From NCBI RefSeq assembly GCF_010093065.1, contig NZ_CP048113.1, positions 6,590,001 to 6,654,000 of the forward strand: a DNA stretch of 64,000 nucleotides, written 5' to 3'. Position numbers and translations under genes: made by a program. The notes under the pieces were generated by a model that worked only from the letters and a program-made list of their open reading frames with translations, had not been told where the DNA came from and did no database searches. The DNA is from Chitinophaga agri (GTDB lineage Bacteria; Bacteroidota; Bacteroidia; Chitinophagales; Chitinophagaceae). Shown one piece after another: positions 47,347 to 56,920 of the stretch. Numbering within the stretch: position 1 is the first letter of the stretch; every line of letters begins with the position of its first letter.

Positions 47347-47478
47347 TTATTGATCCGCGGAATTGACAAGCTGGTGGCTCATGTCAATGATCGGTGTGTA
47401 GCCAGCTACAAGCTACCCATTGATATATGTATGCCTGGTGCCCGCGGAACTAGCATGCTGGTGGCTCATGTTAGTGAT
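47347..47478 (-). promoter_or_regulatory. Tandem covarying hairpins in the receptor leader
   Basis: Two 37-bp copies (47355-47391 and 47442-47478), 51 bases apart, share the block CCGCGGAA, the loop GCTGGTGGCTCA and flanking TGAT. In copy 1 the stem is TTGACA/TGTCAA; in copy 2 it is CTAGCA/TGTTAG, so T-A became C-G and G-C became A-T, with a third change giving G-T. This is compensating change within a stem, which supports a real RNA or palindromic structure. On the receptor (minus) strand each copy also begins a tiny open frame M-S-H-Q. Function unknown. Confidence 0.7.
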
Positions 47479-47603
47479 AAGCAACAGGATGAATACTAAT
47501 AGTCTAGTAGATTTGTAGACAAATATATAAATAGGAATGGAACAATGAAAATTTTCTAGGGAAATCTTTCAGGCGAAAGGGCTTTTGTGTGGATAATGAA
47601 CGC

Positions 47604-49862
47604 TTACAGCACATATATTTCATCGCAGCAGATCGCGGCTTTTTTGCTGACTGGCGCGGTTCTCCATGCCGGCACCTGTGGTAGGCAGCGGCCTGTAACT
47701 CTTATATACCGTGCTTTTACGGCAGGTACCGGAAAACGGTAGTGATGGATAATGACATTGTAATCTTCTTCTGAAAGCGGAGAGGACGGCTGTTTTCCGG
47801 CAGGGATGAAATTGATGCCATCTACCGAAGTTTCCACGGTAATGTCAGCGGGGGAAAAGATATAATGACGGGCATCCTGCAGAAAGTTCATGTTAACCTC
47901 GTTCACCGGCTTTTCAGTGCCCATATCAATAGTAGCTACCAGGTCCTTTCCATAGATGAAGAGCCAGTTGATACTAAAGTCTTTATCTCCCTGCAATCCA
48001 TCTGTGAGGGTTGCCTCCTTTTTAGCCGGATAGTCTTCCGCCCATGGATAGAGTAAGCTGACTTTTGCCCTGAACGCCAGACTGCTGATCCATTTGCGGG
48101 CAAAGATACTGTCCCATTCCTGCTGATAGGCATCTATCGTACTGCCGCCTTCGGAAAGTTCCTTTACGCCGGCCAGCTTACATTGCGCAGCAAATCTTTT
48201 TACGCGTTCCGGCCAGCGGGGATTGACAATAAAACTATTCCCTTCGGGAATAAGGTAACCGAATTTGTCTGTCCCGAAAAAACGGGACTGCTGTAACACA
48301 GTATACTCCAGCGGCAGGCGCGCATGATACACTCTTGTCAGCAGGGTATTGTTGCCTTCCACCGCTTTTTCTGCCTTATCCAGCAGACCAGAATACTGGT
48401 CTATTGCCTCAGGTGACAGGTAGTTCTTATAGTTATTTACCGGATTTCCATAGATATCCAGCTGTGTTTTGGTATTGCGTAGCTGAGTGGTCAGCACCTG
48501 CAGGTATTGCCCTATAAAAGGCCCTGCGGGGCCATAATAGCCGTTCAGAAAATCATTGGTGATCTCTTCTGTAGACAGGCCCGGATTCCACAGTAATTTA
48601 GCCTGCAAATAACTATTATAGGCGGCCATATCGCCATAGGTATCTCCGCTTCCCTGTGAAAACACTCCCTTTACTTTATGTGCGGCCAGGTATTCCAGGT
48701 TGGGCTGCTCATTATTATAATCAGGAAAAGGCGCCAGGTAATTAGTGAACTGGGTGGTATAATCCCACAGGAAGATATTATCCGTGATAGCGCCCCATCC
48801 CTCCAGGTCTTTTCTGAAAGCAGCCGCAGATGGTATCGTGCTCAGTGGTTCCTGTCTGTTGGCATCAATGCTGCTCAGCATGATAAATACATTCTTTGCC
48901 GGTTTAGTCTTCACCGGCGGGTGTGCTGTATACTGATAGGCTAGTGTCGTAAACTGTTGTTCCGGAAAGGCCGCCGCAATACGGTTAATGAAACGCACTA
49001 ATGGGCCCTGCGGACCGCCTTCTTCTGCATTCGCCTTACTGCATTGGTCACAGGTACAGAATCCGCCGCCATCTTCCGGCGCAATGGACCAGTACAGTGC
49101 ATCTGGATTATCGGCTATCGCTTTACGGAAATAAGCGACCATCTCATTATATACGCCTTCATTACTGAGACAAAGCTGGCTCGCCTGCCGTTTCCCATTT
49201 ACCAGTGCGTAGTATTCAGGGTGTGTGGCGAAATAATCTTTAGGAGGTAATATCTTAAAAAACGAATGTCCCCAGATACCCCAGAGATCTTCAAAACGAT
49301 GTAACTTATGCCATTCCAGGTATTCGTTATCGAAAGCGGCAGGATAATAGGTCTCCCGGTATAGGAAGACCGGTGCCTGCCTGTCCATCAGTTGCTGCGG
49401 CAGATCAAGATTTTTGGAAGCAGCAATGCTGACAGGTGCGTCTGCATATTTCCGGCAGCCGAAATAGTTTTCCAGTAAGGTATAAATACCATATATCACC
49501 CCTTTACCACTACCACCTTTGATGTATACATCCCGTTTATCAGTAGCTATAAAAAAGCTTTCTCCTTTTAATTTCTCTGCATTCAGTGCATCGGCGTGCG
49601 CTGTGTTACCAATGAATATACCCGCCTGGTCGTGATAGTTTTTCTCAGCAATGATCTGCAATGATGCGCCGCAGATACGTTGCAGATACTCCTGTAACAG
49701 CTTCGCTGCTTTTGTTTCATTCTTTGCTGCTTCATCCGGCAGGACGATCACATAACTGGACCTGCCACCGGCTACCAGGTTAATATTCCCTTTGGTAGAC
49801 TGACAACTGTTATATGTCAGTAAAGTCATCATAAGCAGTAAGCCGTGCATCATCCTGAACAT
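47604..49862 (-). CDS. DUF4838 lipoprotein, glycan-active
   Basis: 752 residues. Lipoprotein signal with the lipobox YNSC (C20). The N-terminal part resembles the alpha-glucuronidase-like N-domain (IVLPDEAAKNETKAAKLLQEYLQRICGA), the central TIM-barrel-like part contains WSIAPEDGGGFCTCDQCS with a CxCxxC group, and the C-terminal part (from about 655) looks like a carbohydrate-binding F5/8 type C domain (NWLFIYGKDLVATIDMGTEKPV). DUF4838 proteins are presumed glycoside hydrolase-like. It is the last gene of a six-gene minus-strand run with gaps of 2-61 bases. Confidence 0.82.
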   Translation of the reverse strand: MFRMMHGLLLMMTLLTYNSCQSTKGNINLVAGGRSSYVIVLPDEAAKNETKAAKLLQEYLQRICGASLQIIAEKNYHDQAGIFIGNTAHADALNAEKLKGESFFIATDKRDVYIKGGSGKGVIYGIYTLLENYFGCRKYADAPVSIAASKNLDLPQQLMDRQAPVFLYRETYYPAAFDNEYLEWHKLHRFEDLWGIWGHSFFKILPPKDYFATHPEYYALVNGKRQASQLCLSNEGVYNEMVAYFRKAIADNPDALYWSIAPEDGGGFCTCDQCSKANAEEGGPQGPLVRFINRIAAAFPEQQFTTLAYQYTAHPPVKTKPAKNVFIMLSSIDANRQEPLSTIPSAAAFRKDLEGWGAITDNIFLWDYTTQFTNYLAPFPDYNNEQPNLEYLAAHKVKGVFSQGSGDTYGDMAAYNSYLQAKLLWNPGLSTEEITNDFLNGYYGPAGPFIGQYLQVLTTQLRNTKTQLDIYGNPVNNYKNYLSPEAIDQYSGLLDKAEKAVEGNNTLLTRVYHARLPLEYTVLQQSRFFGTDKFGYLIPEGNSFIVNPRWPERVKRFAAQCKLAGVKELSEGGSTIDAYQQEWDSIFARKWISSLAFRAKVSLLYPWAEDYPAKKEATLTDGLQGDKDFSINWLFIYGKDLVATIDMGTEKPVNEVNMNFLQDARHYIFSPADITVETSVDGINFIPAGKQPSSPLSEEDYNVIIHHYRFPVPAVKARYIRVTGRCLPQVPAWRTAPVSKKAAICCDEIYVL

Positions 49863-49874
49863 GAATAAAAGTGA

Positions 49875-52739
49875 TTAGAATTTACGTTGCAGGGTTATAT
49901 AGATATCATACTGGTTCTGAAATACGGTGCTGGAGATCTTCTGATTGATCCAGGTACCATAGATACCAGCAGTGGTACGGTATTTAAATGTTTTCTGATA
50001 ACCTGCTCCCACACTGCGGGTCAATAACCCTGCCAGTTTAGGGAACTGTATCAGGCGGCTACGGTCATCAGGAGAGGTACCCAGGCCCGCGATGAATGCG
50101 ATATAGTCCTGCTGCCGGTTCATGTAGTACCGGGTGGTCAGGTTGTAGGAAGTATAGAACTCCGGCGAGTCGCTGATGAAATAAGCCCTGAAGTTCACCC
50201 AGAAATCTTTCCAGGTCTTCGCTATTGACGCTACACCAGATATACTGTTTGAGCTGTCAGCATTCAGGTAACGTACACCCAGTTCCCCTTCGATATCATG
50301 TTTGAAGGTTTTGAAAATGGAATAACCCAGCCGCATTTTCGGGAACACCACTTCGTTAGAGTACGTGGCCAGCGCATAGGAGTATAATGTACGGTTGTGT
50401 GTATAATATAGTTCCGCTTCTCCCTGTAATCCTGTACCCTGTTCACGGCCGGCATAGTTCAGACGACCTGCATAGGAACCCCGTTTGAAGAAGTGACGGT
50501 ACTCCAGTGTAGCAATGTTATATTTCGTATCCTGGTAGTCGTAGCTGGAATGCAGGAAGTACATACCAAACTGGTTCTTCATGGTCTTGCTGTGAAGGTA
50601 GTCTGCGTAGTCAACATTCACCGGATTGCCATTCAGTTTTACTACTGAATCGGCCGCCAGTGCTGCTTCGGCATATTGTTTTTTATTCTCCAGTGTAAGC
50701 GCCCGTTTCTGCAGGAAGGATTCGTTATTGGGATAATAACGGAGGCCCTGGTTCGCATATACCAGCGCACTGTCATATGACTGTTTACCATTCAGCAGAT
50801 TGATACTGTATAATAGTGCGAGAGAATCTTTCCGGTTGATGTTCAGTACCTGCCTGTATAATGCCAGTGCGCTGTCTGGTGCATTATTCCGCTGATAGGT
50901 ATTACCGGCAGCGATGAGTCCGTCGGTATAGGCGGTCCTGTATCTGATCGTGTATGGATAACGCTGCATCAGTTGATAGGCAATCGCATTGGCCTCATCA
51001 TAGCGTTTCAGTTGTGTTAGGACGCCTGCTTTTTTGAGGAGCAGTTCTTTATCCCCCGGATGATATTTCAAGGCCTGATCTGCATAATACAGGGCGCTGT
51101 CCGGTTGTTCTACCGCCGTTTCCATATTGATCAGGTAATTGAGTGCGTCCAGGTTGTCGGGAGCCTGTGCAAGTACTGCCCGGAATTCACCTGCTGCCAT
51201 GTCATATTCTTCTGCCTGCATCAGCTTACGGCCGGCAGTGAGGCGGAGGTCGATGATATTGGCATTATACCGGGCATCTCCGGGATGCTGCTTTAACAGC
51301 TGCGCAGCTATGTCCGCTGCTTCATCATACTGCCCGGTTTCAGCCAGGACACTTGATTTTTTCAGCAGGAACCGGCTGTTATCAGGATAGATAGCCAGTG
51401 CCTTGTCCAGTGTTTCCAATGCATGGATATAGTCTTTCTGATTGATATAGCTGTTGGCCATCAGATCGAGGGCGGTGGTATCACGCGGACTTGCCTGCAA
51501 TACTTTATCAAATTCCGCCATGGCCAGGTCGTATTGCTGTTGGGACAGATAATCGCGGCCACTGGCTAGTTTAAGACTGATATAATGTGCTTTCCTGTCG
51601 TCAGTCGCATAGTTGTACCGTAATTTTTCAGCCAGCAGTGCAGCTTCTGTGAACTTGCGGTCACTTTCGAGTACATCCAGCTTTAAGGCCAGCAGGCGCT
51701 GGTCATTAGGACTGGTCTTCAGTCCGCGGTTGATCCAGGCAAGTGCCTCTCTGTATGCACCACGTGACATACTTAGTCCGATGACCTTATCCAGTGCTTC
51801 GCGGTTGCCCGGATTCTTTTCCAATACACCCTGATACAGGAGGTAGGGATCTGTATTGGAATACCATGCACCTGCTTCCATGCGCAGGGCAGTTTCCATG
51901 CTTCGCGCCTTGGCATCTGACGGCCAGCGTTTTAATATCTGTTGTAACTGATCGATGGCGCCGGCATAATCATGCATGTCCTGGAGTAAGCCCAGTTTAC
52001 GCATCATCAGATCATAGGAATCAGGACTGGCAGCCAGTTCTGTATTCACCAGTTCAAGGGCGCGGGTGTAACTGCCGCTTTTCATGGTCATACTGTTGAG
52101 TGCTGTCCTGGCTTCTTCATTGTTGGGATCGAGGAGCATGGCTCTCTGGTAGTTTTCCTGCGCCAGGAGGGTATTGTTACGCTGCTGATAGTAATGTCCT
52201 GCCAGCAGGTAATGGCCGGTGTAGGCCCTTTGCACGGTCGTGTCTCCGGCGTATTTGTCCAGCAGGGAGTTGGCATAGTTACCACCCTGAAAGAAACGTT
52301 CGGAGGCATCCAGTATACTCAGCTTTTTCAGCATGAGTTCCTTGTCCTGCGGAAACTCATAGAGACCTTCATCTACGTAACATTCCGCCTCTTCATATCT
52401 TTTGGCGCCCATTTCAATATTGGTGGCATAAAGATATGCATCCTTGTATCGCGGCGCTTTGACGATAACATCTCTTACATGTTTTCTGGCCAGGTCATTA
52501 TTGCCCGTCAGCATATACAATCTTCCGAGCAGGAGCTGCTGGTCAACAAAGTCCGGCCTTTTCTGCAGAGCTTCCTTTGACAGCTGAATAGCTTTCTGAT
52601 AGTGATTCAGTTTTGTTTCCTTCACCGCTTCATTATACAGTTCGTCAGCATCTTTCCCTTTATTAAAAAGCTGCGCGTGGACCTGTAACGAACAACAGAG
52701 TACCGTACCGGATAGTATATATTTAAAAAGAGACATCAT
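49875..52739 (-). CDS. TPR protein with YaiO-like outer-membrane beta-barrel
   Basis: 954 residues. Signal peptide (ending QVHAQ), then about 18 tetratricopeptide repeats (for example AEFDKVLQASPRDTTALDLM, ALALYRQVLNINRKDSLAL) to about residue 720, and a C-terminal beta-barrel of the YaiO family (YRHFFKRGSYAGRLNYAG to the final IYITLQRKF, aromatic end). Fusion of TPR and barrel is the layout of PgaA/BcsC/AlgK-AlgE export pores, where TPRs line the periplasmic side and the barrel secretes a polysaccharide. It lies two bases from the first GT2 gene, supporting such a role. Confidence 0.88.
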   Translation of the reverse strand: MMSLFKYILSGTVLCCSLQVHAQLFNKGKDADELYNEAVKETKLNHYQKAIQLSKEALQKRPDFVDQQLLLGRLYMLTGNNDLARKHVRDVIVKAPRYKDAYLYATNIEMGAKRYEEAECYVDEGLYEFPQDKELMLKKLSILDASERFFQGGNYANSLLDKYAGDTTVQRAYTGHYLLAGHYYQQRNNTLLAQENYQRAMLLDPNNEEARTALNSMTMKSGSYTRALELVNTELAASPDSYDLMMRKLGLLQDMHDYAGAIDQLQQILKRWPSDAKARSMETALRMEAGAWYSNTDPYLLYQGVLEKNPGNREALDKVIGLSMSRGAYREALAWINRGLKTSPNDQRLLALKLDVLESDRKFTEAALLAEKLRYNYATDDRKAHYISLKLASGRDYLSQQQYDLAMAEFDKVLQASPRDTTALDLMANSYINQKDYIHALETLDKALAIYPDNSRFLLKKSSVLAETGQYDEAADIAAQLLKQHPGDARYNANIIDLRLTAGRKLMQAEEYDMAAGEFRAVLAQAPDNLDALNYLINMETAVEQPDSALYYADQALKYHPGDKELLLKKAGVLTQLKRYDEANAIAYQLMQRYPYTIRYRTAYTDGLIAAGNTYQRNNAPDSALALYRQVLNINRKDSLALLYSINLLNGKQSYDSALVYANQGLRYYPNNESFLQKRALTLENKKQYAEAALAADSVVKLNGNPVNVDYADYLHSKTMKNQFGMYFLHSSYDYQDTKYNIATLEYRHFFKRGSYAGRLNYAGREQGTGLQGEAELYYTHNRTLYSYALATYSNEVVFPKMRLGYSIFKTFKHDIEGELGVRYLNADSSNSISGVASIAKTWKDFWVNFRAYFISDSPEFYTSYNLTTRYYMNRQQDYIAFIAGLGTSPDDRSRLIQFPKLAGLLTRSVGAGYQKTFKYRTTAGIYGTWINQKISSTVFQNQYDIYITLQRKF

Positions 52740-52741
52740 GA

Positions 52742-54238
52742 TTAAGTATTTGCTGGTTTCTTCTGCCCGAATCCCTGGCGCTGCATATTACCCCAGGTAT
52801 GTTTTTTACCCGTGATGAAGTTAAAATAACCACGGAGGGCAAAGAATACGATCAGCGGATGGTAAATGAAAGGTTCGATAAAGGCCATCAGTGCAAGGCC
52901 TATCACTTCCCGCCACGTCTTATAGTGTTTGTAGGTGATCTGGTCCCACAATACAGCCAGTGTAGTGATCATGACGGAATAAAAGTATACGAAAGCCAGT
53001 AGTATCAGGGCATTGTGCCAGTTGATATTGCCGGTAATGATCTGGTAGATATAATACAGTATACCGGTGAACTCAATGATAGGCGCCAGGAATTCGAAGA
53101 AGAGATTGTAGGGCAACACGATCATGCCGAGCTTGCGGTAACGCGGATTGAAGATCACTTTACGGTGTATGGTGATAATCTCTGCCAGGCCACGTCCCCA
53201 GCGCGTACGCTGCCGGCTGAATACCTTCATATTGGGAGGGCCTTCTGTCCAGCATTGTGTGGTGGGAATGTACCGGATGGCATATTTCAGTTTGTTATCG
53301 ATCATGTAGGTACACATACGTGTAACAATGTCCATGTCTTCGGCAAAGGACTTGCTGTCATAGCCACCGGCCTTGATTGCGATCTCTTTGTCAAACAGTC
53401 CCAATCCACCGGATACGTTGGGTACACAGTTGATGACACTCCATCCCATTTTACCCAATACATAGGCACGCAGGTATTCCATTTCCTGGAAGCGGGGGAG
53501 CCATTTTTCAGGAGGACGTACACGGGTGATCACACCTTCATCGATCTCACAGGAGTTGGCAATACGCAGTGTCGCACCGGTAGCAATAACGCGTACACTG
53601 TCTTCCTGTACGTGTATATATCCACATTCCGGACAAGGTTCACCGACTTCTTTGATCTTATTGTGTTCCTCATCCATGAACGGTTTTATCATGCGCAGCA
53701 GGGTATCTTTCTCAATGATACAGTCTACGTCCGTACAAAGGAAATAGTCGTAAGCAGCGGCATTGATGCCCGCATTGGAGGCATCGGCTTTACTCTTACC
53801 GTTCACTTTGTCGATAACAACGAGTTTATCGTAAGCCGTGTTGGTGGATTTAAACAGTCGCTTTACAGGCTGCGACTTGATACGTTCATTATAGGCAAAG
53901 TCAACTTCCTGCAGCTGAAATTCGTTGATGAGTTTTTGCAGTGTATCATCAGTACTGCCATCGTTCACGATGATCACTTCGAAACGGGGATAGTTCAGGG
54001 TGAGCAGTGAGCGTACGTTGGAGATGATGGTAACGCCTTCATTAAATGCAGGCGCAATGACAGATATGCCCGGTGCCAGTGGCGACTGCAGCATTTTTGT
54101 GTAATCTACATAGCTGTTCTTACGCTGGAACCTGATGATACCCCGGAGTGAGAGTATGGCCAGTAGCGCGTACATGAACAACATGGTACATCCATACACA
54201 AATACAAAGCCTTCGTAAAAATTTCTAAACAATTCCAC
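52742..54238 (-). CDS. Membrane GT2 glycosyltransferase with CxxC insertion
   Basis: 498 residues. A membrane segment (about 15-35) precedes the cytoplasmic GT-A domain with NDGSTDD (D93), TDVDC (170-172), EDMD (300-303) and QRTRWGRG (QxxRW at 343-347), then three further membrane segments (about 370-475). This is the processive synthase form (PgaC/NodC/HasA type). Unlike its neighbour at 54266, it has an insertion at about 190-214 containing C-P-E-C (C202, C205) that looks like half of a zinc knuckle. Probably makes or extends a polysaccharide. Confidence 0.92.
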   Translation of the reverse strand: MELFRNFYEGFVFVYGCTMLFMYALLAILSLRGIIRFQRKNSYVDYTKMLQSPLAPGISVIAPAFNEGVTIISNVRSLLTLNYPRFEVIIVNDGSTDDTLQKLINEFQLQEVDFAYNERIKSQPVKRLFKSTNTAYDKLVVIDKVNGKSKADASNAGINAAAYDYFLCTDVDCIIEKDTLLRMIKPFMDEEHNKIKEVGEPCPECGYIHVQEDSVRVIATGATLRIANSCEIDEGVITRVRPPEKWLPRFQEMEYLRAYVLGKMGWSVINCVPNVSGGLGLFDKEIAIKAGGYDSKSFAEDMDIVTRMCTYMIDNKLKYAIRYIPTTQCWTEGPPNMKVFSRQRTRWGRGLAEIITIHRKVIFNPRYRKLGMIVLPYNLFFEFLAPIIEFTGILYYIYQIITGNINWHNALILLAFVYFYSVMITTLAVLWDQITYKHYKTWREVIGLALMAFIEPFIYHPLIVFFALRGYFNFITGKKHTWGNMQRQGFGQKKPANT

Positions 54239-54265
54239 TGTATCGTTCTTGGATTTTTATTATGA

Positions 54266-55723
54266 TTATTTGGCAGTGACAGTAGCCGCCGCCCGTTGTG
54301 TAGTCTGGAACCCGCGTCGCTGCATATTGCCCCAGGTGCTCTTCTTACCCGTCAGGAAATAGAAATAGCCGCGTAATGCGAATATGACGATGAGCGGGTG
54401 ATATAGGAAGAACTCCATGAAAGGCGTCATACAAAGGAATGCCACTTCCCTCCAGGTTTTATAGTACCTGAAAGTCAGCTGGTCCCACAGGATGGCGATG
54501 GTCGTTATCATCACGGAATACGTATACACGAATACCAGCAGCAGGAGCGCCGTAGGCCAGTTGATGAGCCCCAGGCACGTCATTACTATATAGTAGATGA
54601 TACCAGTAAATTCAATGATCGGCGCCAGCAGTTCAAAGAAGAAGTTATATGGGAAGATGATCAGTCCCATTTTGCCGTAGCGTGGATTGAGGAACATGCC
54701 GAAGTGCGCATACATGAGTTGCGCGAGACCCCTGGCCCAGCGGGTACGCTGCCGGTTGAAGATGCGGACAGAGGAGGGTGCTTCTGTCCAGCACAGGGTC
54801 TTAGGTATGTAGCGGATGGCGTAATCGATCTTATTGTCCTGTGCATAGCGGCACATACGCGTCATCAGCTCCATATCTTCGCCAAAGGAACTATGGTCAT
54901 ATCCACCGGAACGGATAGCAATTTCCTTATCAAAAAGTCCCAGACCACCAGATACGTTAGGTACACAGTTAAGCAGGCTCCAGCCCATTTTACCCAGCAC
55001 GAAAGCACGGATATATTCTACTTCCTGGAAGCGGGGAAGTAGCTGAGCTGGCGGACGCATGCGGGTCATCACACCCTGGTCAAATTCACAGGAGTTCGCA
55101 ATACGGAGGGTCGCCCCGGTAGCGATGACGCGTCTTTTTTCCTCCTGCATGACCGGCTTGATCAGTTCCAGCAGGGTGTTTTTATCAAGGATACAGTCTA
55201 CATCCGTACAAACGAAATGGTTGTAGAGTGCAGCATTGATACCTGCATTAACCGCATCCGCCTTACTCTTACCATTCACTTTGTCAATGACCATGAGTTT
55301 GGCGTAGGCCGGGTTGGTGGATTTAAAGAATTGTTTGACCGGTCTGGTCTGTATTTTAGCATTGTAGGCGAAGTCAACAGGCACCAGTTCAAACTCATCG
55401 ATCATTTGCTGCAGACTGTTATCCGTGCTGCCATCGTTGATGATGATGATCTCGTACTTTGGATAGTTTAGTGTCAGCAGGGAGCGTACGTTGAAGATGA
55501 TGGTTAACCCCTCATTGAAGGCCGGAGCCAGTACGGTAATACCGGGCGCGAGCGGAGAGCTTAACAGAATGTTCTCCTGGTGAAATTTATCTTTCCTGGC
55601 ATATGCCCGCACAGCGATCATCGAAAATACCGCTAACAGCGCGTAGGTGACCAGCAGTATAGTACCGTAGATGAAAACAGTGGTTTCATAAAATCGCCCT
55701 ATGGTTTCCCAGATATTCTCCAT
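54266..55723 (-). CDS. Membrane GT2 glycosyltransferase, paralogue
   Basis: 485 residues, paralogous to the gene at 52742 along the whole length: NDGSTDN, TDVDC, GEDME, QRTRWARG, NVSGGLGLFDKEIA and the same four membrane segments. It lacks the CxxC insertion. The two copies, 27 bases apart, may polymerise two sugars or work as a complex; whichever it is, keeping both suggests each is needed. Eight bases from the HEAT protein gene. Confidence 0.92.
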   Translation of the reverse strand: MENIWETIGRFYETTVFIYGTILLVTYALLAVFSMIAVRAYARKDKFHQENILLSSPLAPGITVLAPAFNEGLTIIFNVRSLLTLNYPKYEIIIINDGSTDNSLQQMIDEFELVPVDFAYNAKIQTRPVKQFFKSTNPAYAKLMVIDKVNGKSKADAVNAGINAALYNHFVCTDVDCILDKNTLLELIKPVMQEEKRRVIATGATLRIANSCEFDQGVMTRMRPPAQLLPRFQEVEYIRAFVLGKMGWSLLNCVPNVSGGLGLFDKEIAIRSGGYDHSSFGEDMELMTRMCRYAQDNKIDYAIRYIPKTLCWTEAPSSVRIFNRQRTRWARGLAQLMYAHFGMFLNPRYGKMGLIIFPYNFFFELLAPIIEFTGIIYYIVMTCLGLINWPTALLLLVFVYTYSVMITTIAILWDQLTFRYYKTWREVAFLCMTPFMEFFLYHPLIVIFALRGYFYFLTGKKSTWGNMQRRGFQTTQRAAATVTAK

Positions 55724-55731
55724 CTCCGCAG

Positions 55732-56859
55732 TTAGAATTTAATTAACGGATTCATGCTATGTTTGAGGATCAGCTTATTCTCGGTGGTAGCCGTGTCTAT
55801 CAGTTCCTGGATCAGGCCTTTGGCCGCCCATTGATTTTTGATCAGTGATTTCGCTGCGTGTTTACGTACATCAAAATCGGTGGCGTGCAGGAATTCCTGG
55901 CGAAGGAAATCTACATGACGGCCACTATTGATACGTCCGATCGCTTTGAGGATCTCCAGGCGGCAGTTCAGCGGCTGACTGTTATACATATGCAGCAGCT
56001 TTTCTTCGACGTCTTCGATCTTCAGTTTGCCCAGGCAGTTGATCGCATCCGCGCGCAGGTAGTGGTCTTTGGTATCCAGCAGTTTTACAACAGCAGGTAC
56101 AGCACTGAGCTGGTTATAGTGAACAACCAGTTTCAGGCAGAAGGATACGATACTTTTGTTGGAAGAGTAGGTGATCCATTGCGCGAAATTGGGGATAGCA
56201 ATATGTTCCGTCGTAGAGATGATCTTGAATAGTTCCACCTGGTCCCACATCAGCAGGGGCTCAGTTACGACATCAAAGAACTTGAAGGGTTCGTTCTTAC
56301 TGAGTTTGATATAGGCATGACGGGCGGCGGCACGTAGCTCACGGTTACGGCTATTGGTGAGCGGCAGAATGGTTACGTCCGCAATAGACATATTCATATT
56401 GCTGAGTTCAGCCAGGGCCTGCACTTTTTTATCCCATTTACGGGACTTCATTTTCCGGAGGGAGTCTTTGTCCAGTTCGAGCTGTATGTAGAGATTTCTG
56501 AGCTGTTCGCCCATGGAGCCTCTGACGTTATTACGGTATTCTATGAGTCTGTCTATAAGTGCTTCGCGGGCCCATCTTTTTTCAAATACGGGTAACCGGA
56601 AGACTTCTATCGGGAGCGCCACCTGATCGGCAGGAACATTACTGGCCAGCTCGTCATTCAGGAGGATGTGCTCCATGAGGAGATTGTCAATAATGGGATG
56701 GAGGCTGGCGAGCTTCTTATCATGCCTGTGTGCCTTGTACCTGCCGGTAAGGATCGACAGGTAGGCGATTACCGTAAAGGAGACCGCAACAACAATGAAA
56801 ATAATGGCAATCTGAATGTTCAGGGATGCACCCCTGAAATCATAAAGGCTGTATTCCAT
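55732..56859 (-). CDS. HEAT-repeat-like membrane-anchored protein
   Basis: 375 residues. One N-terminal membrane segment (IAIIFIVVAVSFTVIAYLSI, about 17-37) then a cytoplasmic array of alpha-helical hairpins resembling HEAT/armadillo repeats (DHYLRADAINCLGKLKIEDVEEKLL, DFDVRKHAAKSLIKNQ). Such proteins give protein-protein scaffolds. Placed between a response regulator gene and two glycosyltransferase genes, it may relay regulation to the synthases, a guess. Confidence 0.8.
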   Translation of the reverse strand: MEYSLYDFRGASLNIQIAIIFIVVAVSFTVIAYLSILTGRYKAHRHDKKLASLHPIIDNLLMEHILLNDELASNVPADQVALPIEVFRLPVFEKRWAREALIDRLIEYRNNVRGSMGEQLRNLYIQLELDKDSLRKMKSRKWDKKVQALAELSNMNMSIADVTILPLTNSRNRELRAAARHAYIKLSKNEPFKFFDVVTEPLLMWDQVELFKIISTTEHIAIPNFAQWITYSSNKSIVSFCLKLVVHYNQLSAVPAVVKLLDTKDHYLRADAINCLGKLKIEDVEEKLLHMYNSQPLNCRLEILKAIGRINSGRHVDFLRQEFLHATDFDVRKHAAKSLIKNQWAAKGLIQELIDTATTENKLILKHSMNPLIKF

Positions 56860-56920
56860 ATAGGACTGGTTAGTGTATTAAAGGCTTTAACAAAGGATGC
56901 GGATATAGTGCTGCCAGCTG

